From Cylicocyclus nassatus (lineage: Eukaryota > Nematoda > Chromadorea > Rhabditida > Strongylidae), in NCBI GenBank assembly GCA_958299035.1, contig CATQJL010000112.1, forward strand, positions 41,234,833 through 41,298,832: a stretch of 64,000 bases of DNA, read 5' to 3'. The notes beneath the pieces are model-generated. The model was not told the origin of the DNA and ran no database searches. It was given only the letters and a program-made list of their open reading frames with translations. Both the position numbers and the translations under genes were made by a program. Shown piece after piece: positions 1-11,470 of the stretch (positions are counted from its first letter, which is position 1; every line of letters begins with the position of its first letter).

Positions 1-159
1 ACGCATATAGCGAAGCGCGTAGCGATCAGTCACACGTGCTTTATTATAAGAATCTCGGCGATCGGTAGAAGTCAAAGCACACCAATCCCTGCATTCACGA
101 ATCCTCTACCGAGAAATCACATGTGCTTACGCCAAATTGTAAAAGTTGGTGCAGAATTA

Positions 160-867
160 TTAGGTCGTCCCGAAAGTTCTTTCGCACCAAATTCAAAAAT
201 TCATAACTTGTTGAATTCTCAACGAATTTACAAGAACTAAATTTTATATAAGATAAAAACTCATGCACTTTGCAACTGCTCTTGAAATGTTCGTTAATGT
301 GTACGAATGAAGGAGATAGAAGCTCAAAACCAAAATCACTCAAAATTTGAATTTTTCGTTCGTAAAAAATCGGAAACTTGCAACAAAAATCGGAGCAGTG
401 AGTATTGTAGGTTCTTTTACCAGATCTTTCTAACAGTGTAAAGTTTGCGCCGATTGAGTGTCTATATGAAAAGTTATGATTTTCGAGCAAGCAATACAAA
501 AGGGCGAATTTGATTTATTTTGCCATTTTTCAGGGAAATCATAACTTTTGATAGAGACGCTCAATCGACGCAAACTTTGCACCATTAGAAAGAGCTAATA
601 AAAGAACCTACAATACTCCGATTGCTCCGATTTTTGTTGCAAGTTTCCGATTTTTTTATGACCCTACACGAAAAACTCAAATTTTGAGTAATCTTGGTTT
701 TGAGCTTCTTTCTCCTTCATTTGTATACATTAACGAACATTTCAAGAGCAGTTGCAAAGAGCATGAGTTCCTCTCTTATATAAAGTTTAGTTCTTGCAGA
801 TTAATTGAGAATTCAACAAGTTATGAGTTTTTGAATTTGGTGCGAAGGAACTTTCGGGACGACCTAA
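160..867. mobile_element. Palindromic mariner-like foldback element
   Basis: Both ends read TTAGGTCGTCCCGAAAGTTC (inverted) and are flanked by TA, the target duplication of Tc1/mariner elements. The two arms (about 160-484 and 530-867) are inverted copies nearly end to end, separated by about 45 bases. The same peptide-like frame therefore appears on both strands (for example GFELLSPSF and YEFLNLVR); it may derive from the parent element but is not a gene here. No transposase is present. Confidence 0.85.
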
Positions 868-3149
868 TAATATTCCAGAAGGATCGAACTGAAAATTCTG
901 TTTCCACAAAAACTTATTCCCTATAACCAATTATCCTATTACGAAATCTGAAGTGCTGAAGTACCCATAAAACGAAAACGATTTCGGACAAACATGGATG
1001 AGACACATTTCTACGTGGTTGTTTTTCTGGGTAGTTAGCGAACGTAGCCGAAGGAGCTTCTCAACAAACGGCGATAAAATCATATTCATTTCTGAGCATT
1101 AGACTAGCAGAAGCGTGCATACACATCAGAAACTTTCGCTTGTTAATATTTACATTCAGTGCATTTATTCGTGGGGCATTTCTGAAATATACTCACTCCA
1201 TAACACACTCGAAGAGAACCAGAACGAAAGATAAGGAGAAAACATAAACTTATGTGAGAGAAAGTGGAATTTATGAGTCTCGCTTGCAAAAAGACTGATG
1301 TTTCTTTGATAACACATGGAAATTTAATCTGCAGCCAGCCGGATAGAAACTGGCAATAATAGAAATGCTGGAAATAATAGTGAATAAAGCCAAGAAGAAT
1401 CAAGGGGCCAGAAATGGATTGCATAAATGGATGGTGAAAAGATGGAATTGTCTGTAGAGGAGAGGGAAACTTGTAGAGGGGATTGCGAAGAACCTAACAA
1501 GCTTGAGATGGAAAGGCTAGGCAGGTCTGCGAAACCAATATTTTCTCTATCGGGTAGATGATGGATTATATTCTTTGCTAACAGCTGCATGTGAATAACC
1601 ACGAGCAGTCGATCATTATCACGCAGCAATGCAAAAGGATGACGCATGATGCTGTTCAATTTGACGTACCTCCAAACATATTTGTTACCGAAATAATTTT
1701 TGCAAGAGCAAATTCTGCAAAAACACTTTTCTCACCAGTTAGCTAAGCTCAGTCAAAGCAATTTTGTCACTCTGATATGAAGACTGCATGAATACACTCT
1801 CGAATTTGTACAGATTACCCTTTACTACTCTATTAATTGCACAAATACAGATCATAAAGGATTCTGAAATCGAGTTATTATCAAGCGTCATTCAATACTA
1901 GTGCTCTTCCCCAAACCTTTCCTCGAAGGCAACGCTGCCGAACTTTCCAGGATTAAATCCAAAAAACACACAAACTTGCATCGCAGACAATTGCGGACAC
2001 GTTCTCGGCCTAGCGACCGACCAAAGATCAGAATTTATTGAAGTGTTATAAACGCATTGATTGTTGTCAGAACTGTTAGTGATGTCAAAGATTACCGGAT
2101 GTAGTAACATAGAAAGAAACCATATACATTTTGATTTTCCTTTGTTATATCCGACCGTATACTTCGCGCGCTATCCTAACATCCGCCAGAAGCTTGCAAA
2201 AAAAAGCGAGTCAGAACTTCTCTCAAACGTCTTACACTTCCTTTTACTCATGACTATTCAAAAGGTTGCTAATGCTCTTCCTCCAAGAAGTAGTAGTGCG
2301 GCAATAATCGTTGTCCACTCCTGTTGAATGGTACGCTAGAAGTGTTTTCAAGCCCTAACAATCTCTTGAGATTTTTCTGCTTTTTGAGATATCTCTTCCA
2401 ATTATGTGTAGATCGATGATATATTCATATTGTTCACTATAGCAGGATAACAGCATAATTAGCAGATAGGGAGGACTACGCTGGCCAAAAAAATGTAGGC
2501 TACGCGGTTGCAGCTGCACTTGTAAAAAACATGACTCGACTACACATGAACACTTATTCGCATTCATGTGAAAACGTAGTCATCAATCCGGCGACGATTG
2601 GATGCGCATGATGGATTAATGGGTTGAAAAAGGGTGAGCGTTCATGTATCACGACTTAACGAGACAAACATATACCGTGATGATGTTCAAAATTCTAATC
2701 GATATCGAACAGCAACATGTGATCAATTGGAAATTTCGGAACCAACATTTATGTATTCTCAATGCCTTCGGAAAAATGATGTCATGGCCCACATAATTGA
2801 ACAATGTTGATAATAGGTTCCAAATGTGACCTTAGAAGGCTATGTTTATAAAAGAAATATATTCGGGGCAGACACGTGCGAATGTTTGCCCGTCATTGCT
2901 GACAAACGTTTGCGACGAATATTAATTGGCCCCTTTCATGGTACTTTTATGGCACTACAAGTATCGGCGTCGAAGTTCTCGTTTCAAAAAATCTTAGAGC
3001 GGTCAAATGGCGAGGTCAGCAAGCATGATTGAAAATGAAGATAGGAGGAGCAAAGATGGGGAGACAAGATATAAAGATAAATAGCGCACGGAAAAAAGAC
3101 AAAATTTTCAGAAAAGATAGCCAAAGAACTCTTGCAAAAAATGACTTAC
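868..3149 (-). other. Intron downstream of exon F, no coding sequence seen
   Basis: This lies between the foldback element and exon F. No CH1 continuation, RNA gene or clear repeat was seen. Minus-strand open frames at 1143-1659 and 1898-2110 lack acceptor/donor pairs and resemble no spectraplakin sequence. Confidence 0.6.
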
Positions 3150-3211
3150 CTTAGCCAAATGCTTGTTTACCCATTTTGTGAAAGTCTTTTTCTGGATACC
3201 GTCACGTTCAT
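3150..3211 (-). CDS. vab-10: Exon F: start of spectraplakin CH1 actin-binding domain
   Basis: On the minus strand a textbook acceptor (TTTTCTTTTCAG) is followed by 62 coding bases and a consensus donor (GTAAGT). With the base carried from the previous exon it encodes a 21-residue stretch containing ERDGIQKKTFTKWVNKHL. The motif QKKTFTKWVN begins the first CH domain of spectraplakins, and in slightly different form of beta-spectrins and plectin. The preceding DERD is typical of dystonin/MACF/Shot, so spectraplakin is preferred over spectrin. It enters in phase 1 and leaves in phase 0. The next CH1 exon (the usual DLYEDLRDG region) was not found before the left edge. This exon would be shared by all actin-binding isoforms. 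Confidence 0.92.
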
Positions 3212-4545
3212 CTGAAAAGAAAAGAAATTTGCAAAACTGTCGAGCGAAAACCTATGAATTGTGAATCCCCTTTTTATGACTGTCACTATTTGGCTAAAGC
3301 CGCGACTGATACCGCGACAACCGACTGTGGACAAATACTATCGCTCCCCATGGCTGACCGACCAAACAAAGCTATTCAACAGAGCGACGTAAGCCCAGCA
3401 AGGTTACCCATCAAAGTACCAACACCCAGGCCTTCTCATGAGTTTGCATCACTCACTTAAACCTCTTTTATGGTCTAATGCGCATCTATTGTCCAACGCT
3501 CCTCTAATTATGGGCAACCTTGAACATCCGGATACAATCTGTTATGCATGTAGATAAACGATTAGGCGTGAAAATCCGGACAGAAATCTGGCAGAATCTC
3601 AGGGGATTATCATTTTGATCAATACTGCGCGTCATAGGTTGTAATGTATGCGATAAGTTGATGACCATAGAAAGAAAACGTGTCAACAGCTGGTTGATTG
3701 ATGAGTGAATAGGATCAGAAATGCGATACACTTGGCTGTGTGAAAAAGCAAAATGCTCAATACTGATTGTGAGATGTAGGTAATTTTCAGTTAACGTATA
3801 GTTTATAAGCATGTGCAAGGATGAGTTCAATCCGTGCTACGCTCCGTGACTCAGGTAATGCAGTATCAAGAACAAAAATGTGATCACTCAGTGAAAAAAA
3901 ATCTCTAGCAGTAATTACCGGATTGGCATGAAAAATATTGCGTAAAAGTCTCAAACATCGTTAATTAATTTCAAGACACAATTCCACAATCGATAGAAGA
4001 CAAGAGACATACCATTAAAAAACATATAACACTGAATAAACGTGACTGAATGGAGAATCACATGGAGTAAAAAAATCATGAAAACGCGAAGAAGTTTGTT
4101 TTAGTTCGTCTGCATACGATAACTTTGTACGTAATTTATGCAGGGTACTGCACCATACACTAAAAAAATTTAATCACGCATGAAAAATTTATGGCGCCAT
4201 GAAACTTACGCAATTTCCCAAATTGCAAACAGAACAAATGACGGTTAGTCATCTTATGCGGATTACTGCGCTACCTATGGCCAAAACGAGTATTCCCCTC
4301 ATCCATACCTTCCTTCACTGCATTCAAAAAGTTCCGACGGATAGCATAAACGATAGCGGACAGGGCCGCAAAGATTTTGGATTCACGTAAATCTAGCAAA
4401 AGAGATCGAAAGTCACGAGCCCCACGAATGATGCAGAGACTCAAAACAGAACGACAGCATCATCGCATTCGATCGAATATGGAAAGTACACAGAAGCCAC
4501 GGAACTAATGCAAGCCGTACTCTGACAAAGGACAGAAAAACGCAC

Positions 4546-5005
4546 CTTTGAAACGTTCCCTATTGATTTCGTAATGTTCTAAAACTTCTAAATCGGCTGA
4601 ATCGTAATTGGCGTCGGAAGACGGCGCGCAGCGATCCATTATGAGGTCATAAGTGAGACGGTCCAGTTGAGGTTTGGCTTCGAAGGAAGCTTCCCGCCGG
4701 ACAGTCGAGGGCACAAATGCGAGGGCTGGGCGGGAGTCCGCGGCCGAGAGAGCGCCGGCCGCCGTGCCCGCCGCGGAGGCGCAGCGCAACCGCCGCCGCA
4801 GACACGCAGAGTGGTACGGTTGGGGCGCGAAAGGGTGTCGGTCACTCGCGCCCCCGATGCAGTAGCCGTGGCTGTCAGGCTCAGATGGCGCAAGCCTGAG
4901 CCGGCTGGCCATTGCTAAATCTCCCACCCAGCTTAGCCGCATGGGTTTCATGGGGTTCTTGGTGAGTGAATAGGGGAAAAATGAGCCGCCGGCGGCTTTC
5001 CACAT
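4546..5005 (-). CDS. vab-10: Exon E: GC-rich alternative first coding exon
   Basis: This is a 153-codon minus-strand open frame from the ATG at 5005 to a GTGCGT donor at 4545. An in-frame stop lies just upstream. It ends in phase 1, exactly what exon F needs, and the join reads ...HYEINRERFK-DERDGIQ. The C-terminal 45 residues are acidic and polar and look coding. The middle (about 4720-4870) is about 75% GC and encodes an Arg/Ala-rich, probably disordered stretch. A second ATG at 4912 follows a weak TTTAG acceptor, so the true start may be there. Spectraplakins commonly use alternative first exons immediately before CH1, and this fits that pattern. GC-rich DNA gives open frames by chance on both strands, so the N-terminal part is uncertain. 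Confidence 0.6.
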
Positions 5006-8000
5006 GAGCCAGCTTTGTCAAAATTCACTTACACCAACGGATCACAATTTATAAGTTCATCGCATGTTTCTATAGCTCACCAGTACTTAGACAAAGTCCT
5101 ATAGTGCAGCTTATAATGCGCGAATTTCCCCGATTCTCTATTCTCATTGCATTATAAACGGGAAACTAAAAATACTCCGGTGCACTGGACGCGAAAAGTT
5201 ACCTATTTTTGATTTTTATGTTTATGTGAATATCATGCCTTATGAATGATCAGCATTTCCTATATAAAAGATATCAGAGATATATTGATATGGATAAATT
5301 CAGCGTAAAAAACCCACTTTTTCTCTACCATTTGGAACTGAGGACTCTGGTCTAGGATTTCTAGAAAAGTGCACTCATTTCTTCCTTTGTCATAATCCTC
5401 CGTCAAAAGCTATTATCTTATAAACTTGACATTAATTTCTTTCTATTTTCTTTTTTAATGATTCGAGAACCTTCAGCTTGCAGCAATATGTTATGCTGGA
5501 TCATATTTTGCTCTTCTTTTCGCCACGCGGAAGTACCCTACAAATTCTTTTTTTCAAATGTGTGGACGCTCTACTTAGCTAAAAAGCCAACAACACTTCC
5601 ACTAAGTAAACAAGAGACGAGCAGCAGATACGCGTTATAGTTACACTATTCGCTACCCAATCAACTCAGGTCCACTTCACATCGACAAACATGCGATGCT
5701 TTTTTGGTCGCGTGAAGTAAGATTATAGAGAACTTGTTGGAGTTGAAGTTCTAGTTGGGTTATTCTGAGCGGAACGCGGCAGTTGTTCAACGAAAATCCC
5801 CGTATCAATGGCCAAATTAGCGCGTCGTATGAACCAAAAAACTGGTTTTCACTTTCAAGTGCCCCCGTGATACTGCTACCCGAAAATACATTAGTCAGTG
5901 AAAGTCAGCGAAAGTCAAAGGCGAAGGTGTCCGATGGAGTTCTCGCGATCTTTTTCCTTTTTTGGCCATCAATTATCTGAAATTTTTGAAGAACAGCAGT
6001 GTACCGAAGTTGCTGGAATCTGCAAATCTGGAAACGAAATGCATTCTGCTACATGTGATGTTCCGCTCCTTGCCGCTCCTTCTTTCTCTTTATCATCCTT
6101 GCAGTCATGCTGCTTCAGTCATGCTTTGCATATTTGCAGAAATGATTTCACTGAGCAAATATAGCGGAAAAGCCAATTATCGTTACGAAATTCCTTTGTT
6201 GCTTTCATCGGTGTTAGCATCCATAATACAGAGTTTCAAAGCGATTGTTGTCCGGCTAATGGAGCTCAATATTGTTTTCGTCAATGACAACCACCTAGAT
6301 CAACAAACTGTTCAAATATGTAGTACAACTGCTAAATAAGCGTCAAATCTAGGCTGAAAATGGATGACTAATTCCTTGATCAATACTGTTCTGTAAGCTA
6401 TTTTCCCCCAGCAGTGCATTTATGCGTCAATTTGGCATTCTCTTGATATTTATGCTAATTCAACAATTATGCTAGTCATCTTATACTTCGTCCAACATAC
6501 AATAGAAGACCCAGTCTGATTATGTGATTTTTTTATCACAAAATCCAGCCTCTGAAGATGATTTCTGCACACATAGACTCTGGCTAGACACGGTTATTAA
6601 GGTCTAGTGCTAGAAAAAACGAATTGTTGCGCTACATTTCTTTGTGAGGGTAATTTCGGGGGATTATGGACTGGTTCTTGCCGACTTCCCACGGTTGCAA
6701 AACAGAATATAAAGTACGCACGCACTGGTTACGACTGCCGCATTACCACGCTGGTGCGAAAAAACTTTCAAGTGGGGTTTTTTCATGCTCAAGCGCAGAT
6801 CTTTGAATTTTTCCTGTTCCTTTACATTTTTCATCCCCCTCCCTCGATACTGGACTCATTATTGATCTATGTATACACTGAAATGGAAGTCCATCAAAAC
6901 TTCGTACACTTCGCTGACTCGCACACGCCGCCTGCAAAACGATGCCTTTGTTTTTACCCCCCCCCCCCTCCCCCTGATCTGAAAGACAGCGCAGCTGCGG
7001 GGAAAAAAGAACCATTTGGTGTGAACGGAATTGAAATAAAGATGTTCCGTAGGATTTCCTGCATTATGTAGTGCTGAGGGATTGAATTTCGAAGGCTTGG
7101 GGGCAACCGTAGATCTGCTGTCAGCTCATTAGTACATTCAAAGTACAGATGCGCATGAAGATAAGTCACAGAGTCAACAGATGTTGTCACCACTTGCAGA
7201 AAACATATTCAAGAGATAGATAAGGGCTCCTTAATAGTATTTTGCACCAAATGAGTGGGCTTGAAAAGCCTCCAGATCTTTCCAAATGAGCACAAAAACA
7301 GCGTTCGCTTCATTGATTATGAGTAATTTTTGATCAAGTGAAATATTGTCATTTTCCTGCCCATCTGATCGATTATTTTCACCCTCTGCTTTTTGCAGTG
7401 AGTCATCTACATTCACAGACAGAATGTTTCCTAGGACTCTCGTTAATGGACGCATTGGATGCACATGGTAATTCAAACGGGGCATCCATAAATCATGAAA
7501 TTTCAACCAGTCTTACTGGAAACATCTCTACTCTTTGCTTTTTAATAATCCCGCTGTAAAGAATTGCAACTTCAGCAATTTGTTTTAGGTAATGTATTAT
7601 TCCACGGAAATTTTATATAAAGTGAAATCAGAAAGATTATTTGATTCGCTTTCGCAATGCACTGAGTCACTGCTTGCAGATTCCGCCTCTTTTTAGTTTT
7701 GGCTTCCAAGCAAAAGACTTCATCATCCAGCAGTAAATTCGAGCATTATAATGCGATTGCTGAAGATACATATGATCATTTTTTTGGGTGAACTTGCGCA
7801 AAGCTTCAACAATTTTTTCGTGGGTCTCCCATACAATTCACATTCATTCCAATTCAGAATTCTCAAAGAAATTGTTATATCCAATGTAAGGTAATACGGG
7901 GTTGTAGTGTTCAATAGGCATTTGTCCACGCATCGAGTAGAACCATTGTTTATTTGGAGCAAGGGGTTATTGCTCCGCTAGCGTTTACACCACTGCTGCC

Positions 8001-9639
8001 TTTTCGCTGTAGAAGAATGGTCATATATATCACTCATTCATATGTAAATTTAAGGTCTCATGTGAAAGTTGGCATTCTTTAGCGTCAGAAAAGTAGAAAA
8101 TTGATTCTCTGATGAACATAGCAGAGAGCAGAGGAGACTCAATGCAACGCAAAGTGCCCTCAACTAGTTTCCAAGGTTTTATCACAGCTGATGCGTTCTG
8201 GCAGAAATCATTTTCCGGTTTGGCTATGATGGTAATCGTAGATGACTGTAAATGGACACAGAACTGTTAGAATACCTCCCATGTATCCATCAAGTGATTT
8301 TAGGTGTGAGACCGTCACAAATACTGAGAGAGCGCAATGCGAAAAAGTAGTAGGTAAGTGAAATTGAGATAAAAAACACAAAATAACGTTCCATGGAGGG
8401 AACACTTTGATTGAGTGGAAAATGTAATTTTGCTGCATCGGAGGGTGACTGAGATGTGTCACGACAATGTTTCAAAAGCAATCGGTTTGTGTTTTTCTTT
8501 GATACGTAGAGTAACACGCTATGTTATTTACTATGCTGGTCCGAGTGCTTTCGCACCTCTTTTCAGAAACGAAATTCGTTGCATCTCAATGGAATCTTTC
8601 AAACGTTGTGCTTAGCAGCAATACCTTTGTTTTGCGTGTGTATGACGGAATGCGAGGGAAGGCAAATGAAGAGAATTGCTCAAGATCAGCATTTTTGGCA
8701 AACCCCCCAAAATTCAAAAGATTTTAGTAAAATTTAAGTACACGGTTTGATGAAAGGGGACATCAAATTCTATTCTAATTTTGGTCTTAACCTGCAATTT
8801 AATGTCTTGCTTGTAAACACCCAGTTTTCAGTAATTGTCTTCACTTGTTTCCAGTCCCCACATTTTCTATTCACAGCAAAAGTACTTCATTTGCGCATAA
8901 ATTTTGTTTTGAAACAAAAATACCGCTAGCATTTTCGTGACCGTGCCCAAAAAATGCCAATCTTGGTAATTTTCTTCACCTATAACTAGATTCCGCATTC
9001 TCTCATATTGATTCACATCAAAAGCAATGCTACAATTCGCATGATTTCCGCTCACAGATGGAAATACTTTTGAGGAATTCCATCACAAAAAATAGTCATG
9101 ATCCTCTGAAAAAGGAGCGAACGAGTTTTCGGAGCAATCTTTACATACCAGAGAATCAATCTGATACAATCTGATACACAATGAAAAATTTCACTGCAAA
9201 CATTCGAAAAATTATAATTATTCATATATACATCTAATCACCATGAATTTCTCTTGATCGAAGGTATAAAAAGACCATAATCCAGCTTTAATAAAGTCAA
9301 TTGACAGTAAAAACCGAAATTTTTTATGAATGTAATGAATGTATTGCCGCCGTATGCCTACAACAATTCGTGCTCTAAGAATGTACCTCCAGAAAGCGTA
9401 TGATTATTCTTCTTCTATAAAATATGTTAAAGTGGAGAAATTTGCTTGGAATTTTGGTGCAACACGTATCAACTTAGTACTACAAACTACCGTGGTTAGC
9501 CTTTTGTCGCAGGCGTTTGATATTTTTTGCGTTCCCAGTAATAACATCTGTGGGAAGTCCTCTGCTTACTATTTTTTATCAGTTGCTACTGGCCGTGAGC
9601 CAAACGATAAGCATCGATTGCTAAGGAAGGAGCTTCAAA

Positions 9640-10153
9640 CAATGCTAGGGAAGTGCAGGAGCAACTCGTACCTACGGTGACATGGCGGGAGTGGCTGCTG
9701 AACCATTCGAGCGGCGTGAATACCTTAGTCTCAAGGGTCTCATGGGCCTCGTACGAGATCGTGAAGGTGCTGGTGGACGAGTTCGACGTCGTGCTCAGTC
9801 TGTACTTACCATCGGTTACTTCAAAAAACTCTAGCTGATGTCCGTTTATGGGGACAACGCCGAGCGAAAGGTCACCTCTTCGACACCCGGCTGCGCGTCA
9901 TCTTCCACGTTGACTCGCCAGTAACCTCCATACCAGCATCGATGAATCTTCAAAGTCACAAAGAAACTTTATGGGCGATGGCGAACGAGCGCAACGGATT
10001 ACAGACAACGTTGGAGGTTGTTCGATACAGGCAAGGGCAACTTCAAGCAAATTCTAAGTTTGTGTCTAGGCGGAAAGAGCAAATTCTCTTCGAATGCTGT
10101 TTGCTATTGCAGTTGTATACTAAGTGGCTAATCAAGCCTATGTTTCAGAGATA
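9640..10153 (+). pseudogene. GC-enriched patch, possible degraded coding sequence
   Basis: This patch has more GC than its surroundings and overlapping coding-like frames on the plus strand. One frame reads EPFERREYLSLKGLMGLVRD near 9710-9770. Another is open from about 9815 to 10153 with RLWGQRRAKGHLFDTRLRV. The two are in different frames, as expected of a frameshifted fragment. No family is recognised. It may be a retrocopy, an exon of a nested gene, or part of a transposon. Confidence 0.25.
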
Positions 10154-10444
10154 AGAAAGTCTCCTAAAACTCTCTCAAAGTTCAAGAGACTAAATTCTGA
10201 CATCGAGTGCTACTCAAAAAATGTTTGCCTTTCTTCTCTACTACATTCTTCATAGGTAGGCACTCATAAAGGAGAGAAACCGGCATGATCTATGCATATC
10301 AATTTTCGAACATCTAAGGCAACTGCCTGATAAGCAGGCAAGGTTTTGATAAGGAGCAAACTGAATGACGATATCCAGCAACAAACTGAAGGTGCTGCAA
10401 ATCTGTTACTCGCCTCGATTTAGCTTTGAAATCTTTGATCAGGA

Positions 10445-10560
10445 ATTCCTGTGTCCCTATTCATCAACGAAACCCAGTAGTCGTAGGTTAAGATTACCCA
10501 CTGGGTAGGCTTAACCCATGACACCGGTGTTCACGCTCGTAGGTTCGAATCTAGCCAAGC
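10445..10560 (+). repeat. Possible tRNA-derived (SINE-like) head
   Basis: Contains a good polymerase III B-box (GGTTCGAATC) and a small hairpin (ACCCAGTAG / CCCACTGGGT). The A-box is weak and no full cloverleaf can be drawn, so it is not called a tRNA gene. Confidence 0.2.
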
Positions 10561-10994
10561 TTTTTGTGAATATAGATCCTACTCTCTGGCACTAAATTCA
10601 CTCCACTGATTGTGAGTAGCGGAACCCATTGGGTTCGCTGATAAATACGGTCAGGTGTGATAAGAGTAGCTTCATGATGAATATGAAGAGTTGGCACTAA
10701 CGATATAACAAAAAAGTTGCTAGAAGTATGCATGCTATCACAAATATCTAGATCATAGTCAGAAAATATAGTATATTTGAAGATTGTCTTTTACAGCATT
10801 CTGCAAGATAAGCATAAGGTGACAGATTTTTCGTACGTCTGCAGAGGATTCGAAACCAAATGGGAAACCTTTCATCCATGTTTATGTACGATGATCATAC
10901 AGTGATCAACATTCACTTCGTACTATTATTGCGACATTTTCAAAACCGATCTGTGATGATGGGAGCTAATAGAACCTTTTCTCTGATATATGTA

Positions 10995-11470
10995 CACCTT
11001 ACAAGGAAACGATACTTGGTGACCCCGGCCATGTGGAATGCGATGTATACCATATGGTGCATCTCAAAACGCTGATTCTAAATCTGTGCTCGAAATCTGC
11101 GAAACGATCATTTGAAGGCAGTTAGTTATAAACCTTTTTTCGTAGAAAATTTGCGTACTTTTAGGCAGTTAAAATCACCCAATTTGATCTATTTTACCGT
11201 TTGAAGCTATTGAGAAGAATCTTGAAAGGTGTAGCGTTGTATTTATACCTATCTAAACAATATTCAGCATTTGAAGAGGAAAATTTTTATTAATGATTTT
11301 CACCCTTCGCCGTAGCGCAATTCATTTTTGAAAAAATAATCATAACTCAATTCAAGTTCTCGTTTCGCAGATAGGGAAAAGAGTATTCGAACCAGCATTA
11401 AAAGGCGCATTTTTTGATATACAAGTCATTATGAATGGCCGGGGTAACCAAGTATCGTTCCCTGCTTAGA
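10995..11470. mobile_element. Foldback-family element, copy 1
   Basis: Outer inverted ends AAGGAAACGATACTTGG...CCCCGGCCAT (11001-11033) and ATGGCCGGGG...CCAAGTATCG (11434-11463). Inside, the arms continue as diverged inverted copies carrying GATGTATACCAT, GCTGATTC.AAATCTG and ATCTGCGAAACGA. The same inner blocks recur at 25.3, 53.4 and 60.8 kb. No coding capacity. Confidence 0.75.

Larger units (their letters stand above)
5006..10994 (-). other. Intron of the spectraplakin gene, mostly featureless
   Basis: Lies between exons E and D. Long open frames (for example 5962-6339 and 6607-7071) have no splice signals or coding-like composition. A C12-T-C5 run sits at 6957-6974. A higher-GC patch at about 9640-10170 is described separately. 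A possible tRNA-derived head is at about 10445-10560. Confidence 0.55.

Noticed and set aside
95..926. Matching protein-like frames on opposite strands
   Set aside because: Mirror images produced by the palindromic mariner-like element, not two genes.
1143..1659. Continuation of the CH1 domain left of exon F
   Set aside because: Frames here contain none of the expected CH residues (such as DLRDG) and lack proper acceptors. An apparent intron at about 1180-1195 would be only 15 bases.
4667..4918. Plus-strand open frames opposite exon E
   Set aside because: They arise from the very high GC content. A plus-strand GTGAGT lies nearby, but no partner exon or acceptor supports them, whereas the minus frame joins exon F in phase.
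6607..7071. 154-codon plus-strand frame
   Set aside because: Starts at a non-ATG codon, crosses a poly-C run coding for Pro, and has no splice sites. The length is compatible with chance in 64 kb.
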